A stretch of 64,000 nt of DNA, taken from positions 2,232,001-2,296,000 of the forward strand of contig NZ_CP049331.1 in the NCBI RefSeq assembly GCF_011064285.1. Direction: 5' to 3'. This DNA comes from Vibrio ziniensis. Lineage in GTDB: Bacteria; Pseudomonadota; Gammaproteobacteria; Enterobacterales; Vibrionaceae. Shown one piece after another: positions 37,616 to 46,429 of the stretch (position 1 is its first letter; each line of letters starts with the position of its first letter). The notes under the pieces are model-generated. The model searched no databases. It saw only the letters and a list, made by a program, of their open reading frames with translations, and had not been told where the DNA came from. A program made the position numbers and the translations under genes.

Positions 37616-37734
37616 CGTCTTCACACATTCTCGAAGACATTTATTCCAGAAGTGATGCTATGTCACTCCGGCAGCAAGCGAAGGTGTCTTTGACACCCGT
37701 GGTATAGTCCCCCGGCTATACCACGTTTTTTTTT
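37616..37734 (+). ncRNA. Probable unannotated small RNA
   Basis: About 119 nt made of four consecutive perfect-stem hairpins: GTCTTC/GAAGAC (37617-37638), AGTGA/TCACT (37651-37667), GGTGTC/GACACC (37683-37697) and a terminator CGTGGTATAG/CTATACCACG (37698-37725) followed by nine T. No open frame covers it. A TATAGT element sits just upstream. The loops and linkers are C-rich (TCCCCCGG, ACTCCGG), a feature of RNAs that pair with ribosome binding sites. I do not recognise it as RyhB, Spot 42, Qrr, CsrB, 6S or tmRNA. It could be divergently co-regulated with feoA. Confidence 0.65.
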
Positions 37735-37958
37735 ATTTGTTGCAATAAAATTCAGCCCTCGTATATCGCCTTACTCGGCGGTATCTAAAAAGCTAAAGTC
37801 AGGCCACTTATTAAGAGAATTGTGATTATTTAAATACACATAAAAGAGGAATAGACACATAGCACGCGACTCATATCCAGAAAGGGAATCACTGTAAAAA
37901 GGGCTTTAGAGTGATTCAAGTAGGTCTATGATAAGAACGGAACGAGGCTAGGCAGGAA
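37735..37958. other. Intergenic region downstream of the small RNA and the AraC-type regulator
   Basis: About 220 bp with no coding potential. The inverted repeat GAATCACT/AGTGATTC (37886-37917) may end the minus-strand regulator transcript, but it lacks a clear U-tract. Nothing else recognised. Confidence 0.35.
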
Positions 37959-40900
37959 TTATTCTTGGTGTTCATCGATAAATTGAGTTGGTGATAATCC
38001 AAAGTAATGCTTAAAGCGCTGGCTGAAATATGAAGGATCATTAAAACCGCATTCAAACGCGACCTGCGACACTTTTTCTCCACTTAACAAGCGTTGGCAC
38101 GCTTTCTCCAATCGTACTTCGTTAAGATATTCTTTGAAGGTTTTGCCTGTAGCCGTTTTAAAACGCCGCTGAAAACTACGTTCAGACATAAATAGAACTT
38201 TGACTACATTAGCTGTGCTAAATTCGGCATCAAAGAAATTATCCATAACAAGCTGCTCAACTTTGGACAGCCAAAGAACCTCTGAGTCATCCAAGAGATT
38301 TTCATTTAACGCCTTGGAAAAAACATTCAAACCACTCTCTAATTGTTCGGGATCTGCAATAGGCCAAGATAGCTGTACAACATTCTGTTCTTTCGATACA
38401 TATACATTTATCTCACCACCTGATTGTTCAACGAGATCACTAAGCTGATTCAACGCAAATCCGGAGGTTGTTGTCATCGTCTGCTCAATATTCTTAGCAC
38501 TGACACCTTGATCACTCATGGTAACCAATACACGCTGATTGGTTTCATAACAGCGGACAAATAGTGTCTGATTCTTGTATAGACGTTTCATTGCATCAGA
38601 AAGCAAAGCATTAAAAATAACATCAAGATTAAACTGCTGCAGTTTTACGTAACTTTTCTTACTCTCAATCTCTGTATCCAGAGTCATTCCTGAAATAGAA
38701 AACTCATCATTCCAACTCGTCACTACCGATTCTAGAACGAGCGACAAATTATGTATTAGTGTCGACGATTCACTATCTGATCGTATATTTTTGACTTGCT
38801 GTAACTCTATTCTGGCTTCATCCATCAGAGTTTCTAACTCTATCTGATTCGCTTCATGAGCCGCATATTTTAGTTTGTCCAACCTTGGTTCAATGGCCAG
38901 CAGGATGTTTTCCAAAAGAGCATGGCGGACTTGAATCTGTTTACGAAGTTGTAAGTTGTTGCTGAGAACGATTTTGCTCTGATGTCGAAGTTGACTGGTC
39001 TTTAAATCAATTTGTTCTTTGAGTAATCGGTTGGCTCTGGTCATCATTCGAGATCGCCACCATACGATGAATATCAGCACAGATATCACACTGCAAACAT
39101 ATACGGAAAAAGCACTCATGGACAGATACCAAGGCTCTACAACTTGGAATGATAAATAGCTGTGCAGTTTATTGCGCTGCTCTGAGACTGAACTACGTAA
39201 ATGCAATAGATAGTTCCCTGGACGTAGGCTTTCCAGAGTGAGTTGGGCGCCATCAATAGGTAGCCACGAACTATTTTCAGTTAACCTGTATTCCAAATTT
39301 AAATTCGCAGTTTGCGGTAAAGCACCAAACGTTAAGCTTAGAGAACGCCCATATTCAATGCTAAAGGTAGATGTACTACCAACCGACAGAAGTTTATCGT
39401 CTACTTTAATTTGACTAATAATGACGGGAGAATGCGGCAAATTAGATACAGATAGCTGCTCAGCAGATACTTTTACTAAACCGAGGGTCGAACCTATTAC
39501 CAATTGCGGGTGTTTCGAACTTTGGCTAGATGCACAGATGCTAGGAAGAAATTCATTGTTGATTAACCCATAAGGTTCACCAAATTGTTTTTTTATCTGA
39601 CCGGCATGGCTATAAAGAGTTAACCCTCTCGAAGAAGACAACCATACCCCTTCCATTGTCTCCATTAGGCATTTGGGACTAATACTGTCTTCAGCCAATG
39701 GTATGGGCTGGATTTCACTGCTTTCTTTTGATTGCTTGTATACACCATAATCACTGGCAAACCACACGCTGCCGTTTCTGTCTTCGATCACAGTGTGGTT
39801 TTGACCATATTCACTACTAGCAATGTTAAAGATTATTCTCTGTTCTTTTATCGAATAAGTGCCATGTTCGGTACCAATAATGATGCCATTGTATAGGGTC
39901 GCTTTTAATTGGGTAATGGTGGCTGGTAAGTAAGCGTCAACTATCCAGTCATCTCCATATTCTTCAAATCTATGAGTGGTCGGATTGTAAGACCATAATC
40001 TGTTACCAGAAACACCCCAAAGCACTCCTGAATTATCCATCTCGATTCGGTCTACTTTGGCGGCGCCTAAAAAAAGTGGTAAAGAGATGTTTAGTATCTT
40101 TGACTGCGCAATATCATAATTAACTAAGCCGCTATCGATTGCCAGCCACAAATAATCACCTTGTAATATGGCATCATGGGTTTGCCCCTCAAAAATATGG
40201 TCTTTTTGTCGCGGATCATTAGCGTTAATTCGATATACACCGTCGGCAGTAGTGAGTAAGAACTCATCGTTATCGGCAAGATAAGTTATGTTTTGAAGAT
40301 CAGTATCCAACATATTTTTTGATAAGTACTTAGACGGCACTCGATTGAATTGTTGCCCAAACATTGAGTAGTAAAATACCCCTTTCTCTGTCGCTATCCA
40401 TATCCCACCCTGCGAGTCGTTCACTAAAGAAAATATCTTATGTCCTTTGAGTGAATAACTACTATGGACATTGCTCTTTAGCTTGGTTGTACTTTGATTT
40501 AATAGTGAATGGACGAACAAACCGTTCTCTGTACCAATCCAATACTCGTTTTCTGTTTCAGCGATCGATAACACATGCGATTGAGCTATTTTCTGAGGCT
40601 CTTGAGACTTATCGTTCAAATCTATGAGCAAGACACCATCTAACGTCCCAATAAGCATCTCCCTTCGTTTTTCCGAGAAGAACAAAGTCTCTACATAATC
40701 ATCACCTGAACGAGGGATATGGTTGAAGCTCTGATTTTCAGATAAGAAAACACCAGAATTGGTTGCTAATACCCACTTTGAAATACCGAATGTCGCGTCA
40801 TTAACAACTACTCTTTTAGATTTATCAAAGTGAGTAAGAGATTGGAGTGAGTATGACTCAAGCAGAAGTGACTGAGTGTTGTATGTGTAAAAGTAATCTT

Positions 40901-41309
40901 GGCTGACCAACCAAATTGATTTTCCAGAAACACCTATCTTATCTATAACGGTTCCGACAGGAAGATCTACGATGCTGGTTCTAATATCATTAGTTGATAT
41001 TTTATTAAGACTGCCATCAATGACCGTCCAGAAAGCATTATCTAAATATGTTAGTTGCTGGTAATCGTCCGACAAAATTGAACCTTGTCGAGGTAATACA
41101 GCTTGTCCATCAAAAAAGCGAACTTTGCCATGGACATCATGTAGCCATATTCCACCAGCATCGCTTACAAACAAACTCTTAGCCACATACACTTTACCTT
41201 GTGTTTGTGTTGGAAGGGGATAAAACACTGAAGGTGACTTCTCGATGGCGTTGACCGAAAACGTACCTACGTAAAAGACAGCAAAGACAATACACAGTAA
41301 GCGATACAA
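37959..41309 (-). CDS. Membrane-anchored propeller sensor with AraC-type DNA-binding domain
   Basis: A 1116-residue protein. A signal sequence (MYRLLCIVFAVFYVGTFSVNA) is followed by about 600 residues of repeated beta-propeller blades (SVWFASDYGVY, GIWIATEKGVFYY, EYWIGTENGLF), then a Y_Y_Y-type Ig-like domain (SLTFGALPQTANLNLEYRL, about 640-725) and one membrane helix (about 735-752). The cytosolic part has a coiled coil, a kinase-ATPase-like remnant (about 890-985) without a recognisable H-box His or G-boxes, and a C-terminal AraC HTH (FMSERSFQRRFKTATGKTF ... VAFECGFNDPSYFSQRFK). No receiver domain is present. It resembles hybrid two-component systems of Bacteroidetes but appears to signal without phosphotransfer. 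Ligand and targets unknown. Confidence 0.9.
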   Translation of the reverse strand: MYRLLCIVFAVFYVGTFSVNAIEKSPSVFYPLPTQTQGKVYVAKSLFVSDAGGIWLHDVHGKVRFFDGQAVLPRQGSILSDDYQQLTYLDNAFWTVIDGSLNKISTNDIRTSIVDLPVGTVIDKIGVSGKSIWLVSQDYFYTYNTQSLLLESYSLQSLTHFDKSKRVVVNDATFGISKWVLATNSGVFLSENQSFNHIPRSGDDYVETLFFSEKRREMLIGTLDGVLLIDLNDKSQEPQKIAQSHVLSIAETENEYWIGTENGLFVHSLLNQSTTKLKSNVHSSYSLKGHKIFSLVNDSQGGIWIATEKGVFYYSMFGQQFNRVPSKYLSKNMLDTDLQNITYLADNDEFLLTTADGVYRINANDPRQKDHIFEGQTHDAILQGDYLWLAIDSGLVNYDIAQSKILNISLPLFLGAAKVDRIEMDNSGVLWGVSGNRLWSYNPTTHRFEEYGDDWIVDAYLPATITQLKATLYNGIIIGTEHGTYSIKEQRIIFNIASSEYGQNHTVIEDRNGSVWFASDYGVYKQSKESSEIQPIPLAEDSISPKCLMETMEGVWLSSSRGLTLYSHAGQIKKQFGEPYGLINNEFLPSICASSQSSKHPQLVIGSTLGLVKVSAEQLSVSNLPHSPVIISQIKVDDKLLSVGSTSTFSIEYGRSLSLTFGALPQTANLNLEYRLTENSSWLPIDGAQLTLESLRPGNYLLHLRSSVSEQRNKLHSYLSFQVVEPWYLSMSAFSVYVCSVISVLIFIVWWRSRMMTRANRLLKEQIDLKTSQLRHQSKIVLSNNLQLRKQIQVRHALLENILLAIEPRLDKLKYAAHEANQIELETLMDEARIELQQVKNIRSDSESSTLIHNLSLVLESVVTSWNDEFSISGMTLDTEIESKKSYVKLQQFNLDVIFNALLSDAMKRLYKNQTLFVRCYETNQRVLVTMSDQGVSAKNIEQTMTTTSGFALNQLSDLVEQSGGEINVYVSKEQNVVQLSWPIADPEQLESGLNVFSKALNENLLDDSEVLWLSKVEQLVMDNFFDAEFSTANVVKVLFMSERSFQRRFKTATGKTFKEYLNEVRLEKACQRLLSGEKVSQVAFECGFNDPSYFSQRFKHYFGLSPTQFIDEHQE

Positions 41310-41441
41310 AATAGGCCCTTTCTACAACCATACAGCTTTTCGCATGTTAATTCGCGACGTAAAATAACCGCATTGTATATAAAAAAGACGATAGCTGTAG
41401 AAGGAAATGAAATAAAATTTGCTTTCTCAGCTCATATCACA

Positions 41442-41472
41442 CATGAAAGGCGATTTTATTATGCCTTTCATG
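41442..41472 (-). other. Hairpin downstream of znuA
   Basis: CATGAAAGGC/GCCTTTCATG is a perfect 10-bp inverted repeat with an 11-nt loop, 49 bp past the znuA stop. The minus-strand U-tract is lacking. It may be a weak terminator or 3' end stabiliser. The remaining bases to 41520 and back to 41310 show nothing else. Confidence 0.45.
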
Positions 41473-41520
41473 GTGTAAAGCTCTTTAATCGGTGGCGAAT
41501 AACCATTTGATTGTTCGTTA

Positions 41521-42402
41521 CTAATTTGAAAGGCAATTGTAAAAGCTGTCACTCATTGAGTTAAGAAAAGCGAAGTAGCTGCCTTGAGTGACTGGGATAT
41601 CCATACCTAAAGGATCTAAAACTCCCGTTTTTACATCACTTCCGCGAACAACACTTGCAATTACAGCAGGTTGAAACTGTGGCTCAGAAAAAACACACTT
41701 AGCTTCATTGGCAGCTAAAGCCTTACGTATACTAATCAGAGTCTTCGCGCCAGGCTTTCTATCAGGGCTCACAGTAAAATGACCAATATTATTGAGTCCA
41801 TAATGTTGTTCGAAATAATCATAAGCATCATGAAAAACGTAATATGGCTGCTGCTTTACACTAGCCAACTTCGCAGCAATCTGTACATCTGTTGATTGCA
41901 ATGAATTCATGAAGTTCTTTAGATTCTTGGCATAAATATCTTTGTGCTCAACATCCATCTCGATAAGCTTCTGAGTAATAGCATTGGCGACCTGACCAAC
42001 TTGTTCAACACCCAACCAAAAATGAGGATCATGAGTTCCGTGGTCGTGTCCATCATTATGATGATGTTGTTCTTCACCATAAGAACGAAGCTTCAAATCA
42101 GGAATTTTACTTAGTGTTAGAACATTCTCTTGTTGACTCAGAACTTTATCCAAAAAAGGTTCGAGATCTTTACCAAACCAGATAACCAGTGAGCTGTGGC
42201 GTATCGTTTTCACATCAGAAGGGCGCAGAGCATAATCGTGGGGCGAAGCATTTGCTGACAACAATACTTCTGGTTCTGTTACACCCAGTGTCAAATCATG
42301 AGTAATCATCTGAATAGGTTTGATACTGGTTAGAATGGTATCTGCCCAACTAGAGAACGGTATGATAGTAAGACTCAATAAAAGAATGATTCGTGAAAAC
42401 AT
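41521..42402 (-). CDS. znuA: Zinc ABC transporter substrate-binding protein ZnuA
   Basis: A 293-residue periplasmic cluster A-I binding protein with signal peptide (IILLLSLTIIPFSSWA). Zn ligands are recognisable in SANASPHDYALRP and HDPHFWLGVEQ, with VFHDAYDYFEQHYG further on. The His-rich flexible loop EEQHHHNDGHDHGTHD (about 112-127) is typical of high-affinity zinc scavengers. It is divergent from znuCB across a Zur box. Confidence 0.96.
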   Translation of the reverse strand: MFSRIILLLSLTIIPFSSWADTILTSIKPIQMITHDLTLGVTEPEVLLSANASPHDYALRPSDVKTIRHSSLVIWFGKDLEPFLDKVLSQQENVLTLSKIPDLKLRSYGEEQHHHNDGHDHGTHDPHFWLGVEQVGQVANAITQKLIEMDVEHKDIYAKNLKNFMNSLQSTDVQIAAKLASVKQQPYYVFHDAYDYFEQHYGLNNIGHFTVSPDRKPGAKTLISIRKALAANEAKCVFSEPQFQPAVIASVVRGSDVKTGVLDPLGMDIPVTQGSYFAFLNSMSDSFYNCLSN

Positions 42403-42440
42403 GTGACGTTATATATCCTGTAGCGCTAATTATATATAAA

Positions 42441-42455
42441 TGTTACATTATAACA
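42441..42455. promoter_or_regulatory. Zur binding site between znuA and znuC
   Basis: TGTTACATTATAACA differs from the perfect palindrome TGTTATAATATAACA at two positions, and AAATG precedes it as in known Zur boxes. It lies in the 80-bp divergent promoter region, where it would repress both arms when zinc is sufficient. Confidence 0.75.
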
Positions 42456-42482
42456 CCCAGCAATAGCAAATGAGTTCCATTC

Positions 42483-43271
42483 ATGTCAGCGCTTATTGAG
42501 TTGCAAGATATCTGCGTAGATTTCAACCAACTCCGCGTATTAGATCGCGTCAATCTTATTCTCTCGAAAGGAAAGATTACTACTCTTATCGGACCAAACG
42601 GGGCCGGAAAATCCACTTTAGTGAAAGTACTGCTAGGTCTTCATACCCCCGTATCCGGCAAAGTCCTTAAATCAAAAAATATCAAGATTGGCTACGTTCC
42701 ACAAAAACTCAAGCTGAATGATACCTTACCGCTGACCGTTGAACGTTTTCTTAAACTTGCAGGCAAGTATAGCCGTCAAGAACTGACCGAAGCGTTAAGA
42801 TTAGTCGGAGCCGAACATTTGGCAAAAAATGACATGCATAATCTATCTGGTGGAGAGAACCAGCGAGTGTTGCTTGCTCGATCTTTGCTACAAAGACCCG
42901 ATATTCTTGTTCTTGATGAACCCGCGCAGGGTGTGGACGTTCAAGGTCAAATTGACCTCTACGACCTTATTAATACTATTCGCCTACGTTTTGGCTGTGG
43001 TGTATTTATGGTTTCACATGATCTACACCTAGTTATGGCGAAAACCGATGAAGTAATTTGTTTACATCATCACGTGTGTTGTTCTGGTACACCTGAGACC
43101 ATAACAAAACACCCAAGTTATATTGAATTATTCGGTAACCGCAGCCGTGACACATTGGCGTTTTATCATCATAACCATGAACATCATCATCACGACCTTT
43201 CTGGTCAACCAGTAAAAGGCGACGCAGGTACATGTTCTCACCACTCTCATGGTCATCATCAACATGATTGA
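42483..43271 (+). CDS. znuC: Zinc ABC transporter ATP-binding protein ZnuC
   Basis: A 262-residue ATPase with Walker A GPNGAGKSTLVKV, signature LSGGENQRVLLARSLL, Walker B ILVLDEPAQGVD and a switch His in MVSHDLHLV. The C-terminal ~35 residues are strikingly His-rich (HHHNHEHHHHD ... HHSHGHHQHD), likely a cytoplasmic zinc-binding tail. It overlaps znuB by 8 bp. Confidence 0.96.
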   Translation: MSALIELQDICVDFNQLRVLDRVNLILSKGKITTLIGPNGAGKSTLVKVLLGLHTPVSGKVLKSKNIKIGYVPQKLKLNDTLPLTVERFLKLAGKYSRQELTEALRLVGAEHLAKNDMHNLSGGENQRVLLARSLLQRPDILVLDEPAQGVDVQGQIDLYDLINTIRLRFGCGVFMVSHDLHLVMAKTDEVICLHHHVCCSGTPETITKHPSYIELFGNRSRDTLAFYHHNHEHHHHDLSGQPVKGDAGTCSHHSHGHHQHD

Positions 43272-44046
43272 ATTTCTACTTCCGTCGATTCTGGCGGGTA
43301 TCGGTATTGCTATTATCGCAGGACCATTAGGTTCTTTTGTCGTTTGGCGAAAAATGGCTTATTTCGGGGACACTTTGGCGCATGCCTCGCTAATGGGGCT
43401 TGCACTTGGCTTCTTGCTCGATATCAATTTGTATTTCGCGCTGTTAATTTGCTGTCTTGGATTAGCAGTTGTTCTAGTGACTTTACAAAAGCAACAGCTC
43501 GTAGCTACAGATACTTTATTGGGAATATTGGCCCACAGCTCTTTATCTCTGGGTCTAATTGCAGTGAGTTTTCTAGATAATGTACGTATCGACCTAATGA
43601 GCTACCTATTTGGCGATCTTCTCGCGGTGAATCCTTCAGATTTAATCTTTATCTGGGCTGGCGTATTGGTCGTAGGCGCAATTCTGTACCTATTCTGGCG
43701 CCCATTGCTTTCGAGTAGCGTCAATGAAGAACTTGCGTCAGTAGAAGGCATCAACGTCGATTTAATGCGCTTGGTTTTGATGCTACTAGTGGGCTTAGTA
43801 ATAGCAGTCGGTATGAAGTTTGTGGGTGCTTTAATCATGACATCACTACTGATAATTCCCGCAGCGACTGCTCGTCGCCTTTCAAGAACACCAGAACAAA
43901 TGGCGTTGTTTGCTTCGTTGATTGGCATCATCAGTGTGCTATTTGGGTTAATTCTGTCTTGGCATTTTGATACCCCAGCAGGTCCTTCTGTCGTAATTAG
44001 TGCAAGCAGCATGTTTATGCTCAGCCATATAGTTAAAAGGAGCTGA
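43264..44046 (+). CDS. znuB: Zinc ABC transporter permease ZnuB
   Basis: A 260-residue polytopic permease starting at MIEFLLPSILAGIG, with GPLGSFVVWRKMAYFGDTLAHASLMG and about seven to eight helices, matching E. coli ZnuB. The ATG lies within the znuC stop region, so translation is coupled. Zinc uptake across the inner membrane. Confidence 0.96.
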   Translation: MIEFLLPSILAGIGIAIIAGPLGSFVVWRKMAYFGDTLAHASLMGLALGFLLDINLYFALLICCLGLAVVLVTLQKQQLVATDTLLGILAHSSLSLGLIAVSFLDNVRIDLMSYLFGDLLAVNPSDLIFIWAGVLVVGAILYLFWRPLLSSSVNEELASVEGINVDLMRLVLMLLVGLVIAVGMKFVGALIMTSLLIIPAATARRLSRTPEQMALFASLIGIISVLFGLILSWHFDTPAGPSVVISASSMFMLSHIVKRS

Positions 44047-44062
44047 TACCCTTTTATCTATA

Positions 44063-44134
44063 ATACCATTCTGGAAAATTTCCTGATCAGTGAATGGGCG
44101 TCGATAAGCAAACCCTCCGAGCCATGGATGGTAT
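44063..44134. repeat. MITE-like palindromic repeat, internally deleted copy
   Basis: A 72-bp element that begins ATACCATTCTGGAAAATTTC and ends GGATGGTAT. Its first ~60 bp match the reverse complement of the right part of the 34318-34487 element almost exactly, and its last 9 bp match that element's other terminus. The middle ~100 bp is missing, so it looks like a deletion derivative. Confidence 0.75.
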
Positions 44135-44144
44135 AATCCAACAA

Positions 44145-44175
44145 ATAAAAAACCCAAGCTTTTGCTTGGGTTTTC
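44145..44175 (-). terminator. sucD terminator
   Basis: The stem AACCCAAGC/GCTTGGGTT with a 4-nt loop is followed on the minus strand by a T-rich run (TTTTTTATTTG). It marks the end of the sdh-suc operon and can also serve znuB. Confidence 0.85.
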
Positions 44176-44195
44176 TTTAACCGAAAGTAATGCAA

Positions 44196-45068
44196 TTACC
44201 AGCCAGTTACTTCACGTAGAGCTTTACCGATGTCTGCTAGGCTCTTAACCGTTTTCACGCCTGCTGATTCTAGTGCAGCAAACTTCTCTTCTGCTGTGCC
44301 TTTACCACCAGAAATGATAGCGCCAGCGTGGCCCATACGTTTACCAGGAGGAGCAGTAACACCTGCAATGTAAGAAACAACTGGTTTAGTTACGTTTGCT
44401 TTGATGAATGCTGCAGCTTCTTCTTCAGCTGTACCACCGATTTCACCAATCATTACGATTGCTTCAGTTGCTGTATCTTCTTGGAACAGTTTAAGAATAT
44501 CGATGAAGTTTGAACCAGGAATTGGGTCACCGCCAATACCAACACACGTTGACTGACCAAAGCCCTCATCTGTTGTTTGTTTTACTGCTTCATAAGTTAG
44601 AGTACCCGAACGAGATACGATACCTACTTTACCTTTCTTGTGAATGTGTCCAGGCATGATACCGATTTTACATTCATCTGGAGTAATAACACCCGGGCAG
44701 TTAGGGCCAATCATACGTACGCCAGTTTCTTCTAGCTTCACTTTCACATCGATCATATCGATGGTTGGAATGCCTTCAGTAATTGTTACGATTAGCTGAA
44801 TGCCAGCATCGATAGCTTCTAGAATTGCATCTTTACAGAAAGGTGCTGGAACGTAGATAACAGTTGCTGTAGCGCCAGTTGCTTCAACTGCTTCGCGGAC
44901 AGTGTTGAATACCGGTAAACCTAGGTGAGTTTGACCACCTTTACCTGGAGAAACACCACCTACCATTTGCGTGCCGTAAGCGATCGCTTGCTCAGAGTGG
45001 AAAGTACCTTGACCGCCAGTAAAACCTTGGCAGATCACTTTAGTATCTTTATTAATAAGTACAGACAT
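44196..45068 (-). CDS. sucD: Succinyl-CoA synthetase subunit alpha
   Basis: A 290-residue protein; CoA-binding Rossmann segment [47 protein letters not shown], and the phosphorylated His in [21 protein letters not shown]. With SucC it converts succinyl-CoA to succinate with nucleoside triphosphate formation. It overlaps sucC by one base. Confidence 0.98.
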   Translation of the reverse strand: MSVLINKDTKVICQGFTGGQGTFHSEQAIAYGTQMVGGVSPGKGGQTHLGLPVFNTVREAVEATGATATVIYVPAPFCKDAILEAIDAGIQLIVTITEGIPTIDMIDVKVKLEETGVRMIGPNCPGVITPDECKIGIMPGHIHKKGKVGIVSRSGTLTYEAVKQTTDEGFGQSTCVGIGGDPIPGSNFIDILKLFQEDTATEAIVMIGEIGGTAEEEAAAFIKANVTKPVVSYIAGVTAPPGKRMGHAGAIISGGKGTAEEKFAALESAGVKTVKSLADIGKALREVTGW

Positions 45069-46234
45069 TATTTACCCTCCGCAGCAGCAACAACTTTTTG
45101 AGCTGCGTCAGTTAGCGACTCAGCTGCAATGATATCAAGACCAGAACTTGCAAGAACTTCACGACCTAGTTCCGCGTTCGTACCTTCTAGACGAACAACA
45201 ACAGGAACATCTACGCCAACTTCTTTCACGGCTCCGATAATACCCTCTGCGATCATGTCACAGCGTACGATACCACCAAAGATGTTTACTAGAACGGCTT
45301 TAACATTGTCATCCGATAGGATGATCTTAAATGCTTCAGCTACACGCTCTTTTGTTGCGCCACCACCTACGTCGAGGAAGTTAGCTGGCTTGCCTCCGTG
45401 TAGGTTAACAATATCCATTGTACCCATCGCTAGACCAGCGCCGTTAACCATACAGCCAACGTTACCATCTAGAGCTACGTAGTTCAGTTCCCATTGTGCT
45501 GCATGTGCTTCACGCTCGTCTTCTTGAGAAGGATCGTGCATCTCACGCAGTTTTGGTTGACGGTACATAGCATTTGAGTCGATGTTGATTTTACCGTCTA
45601 GGCACAATAGGTTGCCTTCGCCAGTAATAACAAGCGGGTTGATCTCCAGTAGAGCTAGGTCGTACTGAGAGAACATTTGGCCAAGACCCATAAAGATCTT
45701 AACGAATTGTTTGATTTGATCACCTTCAAGACCAAGTTTGAACGCAAGTTCACGGCCTTGGTAAGCTTGTGGACCGACTAGCGGATCAATCGCTGCTTTG
45801 TGAATTAACTCTGGTGTTTCTTCAGCAACTTTTTCAATTTCCACACCACCTTCTGTTGATGCCATGAACACAATTTTACGTGTAGCACGGTCAACAACTG
45901 CACCTAAATACAGTTCATTTGCGATGTTTGATGCTTCTTCAACCAAAATTTTAGCCACTGGCTGACCATTTGCGTCTGTTTGGTAAGTCACTAGGTTTTT
46001 ACCTAGCCACTTTTGAGCAAACTCTTTAACACCTTCTTTAGTATCGTGAAGCTCAACACCGCCCGCTTTACCGCGACCGCCAGCGTGAACCTGACACTTA
46101 ACTACTTTTTTCGCTGTGCTAATACGACCAGCCGCTTCGAAAGCTTCTTGAGGCGTATCACATGCATAACCTTCGGGTACAGGCAATCCAAATTCTGCAA
46201 ACAGCTGTTTGGCTTGGTATTCATGCAAATTCAT
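45068..46234 (-). CDS. sucC: Succinyl-CoA synthetase subunit beta (ADP-forming)
   Basis: A 388-residue ATP-grasp protein: [51 protein letters not shown] and the ligase part [17 protein letters not shown]. Partner of SucD. It is preceded by a 195-bp structured gap after sucB, unusual in this tight operon. Confidence 0.98.
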   Translation of the reverse strand: MNLHEYQAKQLFAEFGLPVPEGYACDTPQEAFEAAGRISTAKKVVKCQVHAGGRGKAGGVELHDTKEGVKEFAQKWLGKNLVTYQTDANGQPVAKILVEEASNIANELYLGAVVDRATRKIVFMASTEGGVEIEKVAEETPELIHKAAIDPLVGPQAYQGRELAFKLGLEGDQIKQFVKIFMGLGQMFSQYDLALLEINPLVITGEGNLLCLDGKINIDSNAMYRQPKLREMHDPSQEDEREAHAAQWELNYVALDGNVGCMVNGAGLAMGTMDIVNLHGGKPANFLDVGGGATKERVAEAFKIILSDDNVKAVLVNIFGGIVRCDMIAEGIIGAVKEVGVDVPVVVRLEGTNAELGREVLASSGLDIIAAESLTDAAQKVVAAAEGK

Positions 46235-46429
46235 TTTGATATTCCGTTTGTTCTTCCTTTGAAGGAATTATTATTTCCATAACGCTACAGTCTTGGCTGC
46301 GTTTGCGTCTGTAGGGCTTTTACAAATAAGTCATTGAAACTTAAATGAAGGCCAGTCGTTGTTGAGCAGTCTAGCCTTGGGCGCTATGTACGTCTAGCTA
46401 CCCAAAGGTAACTAGACGTTTTAGCGATA
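46235..46429 (-). other. Structured sucB-sucC intergenic region
   Basis: This gap contains a strong hairpin at 46390-46419 (ACGTCTAGCTACC/GGTAACTAGACGT, 13 bp with one mismatch, CAAA loop) just after sucB. A second inverted repeat CTACAG/CTGTAG lies near 46285-46315. No U-tract follows on the minus strand, so RNA processing or differential stability is more likely than termination. Confidence 0.55.
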
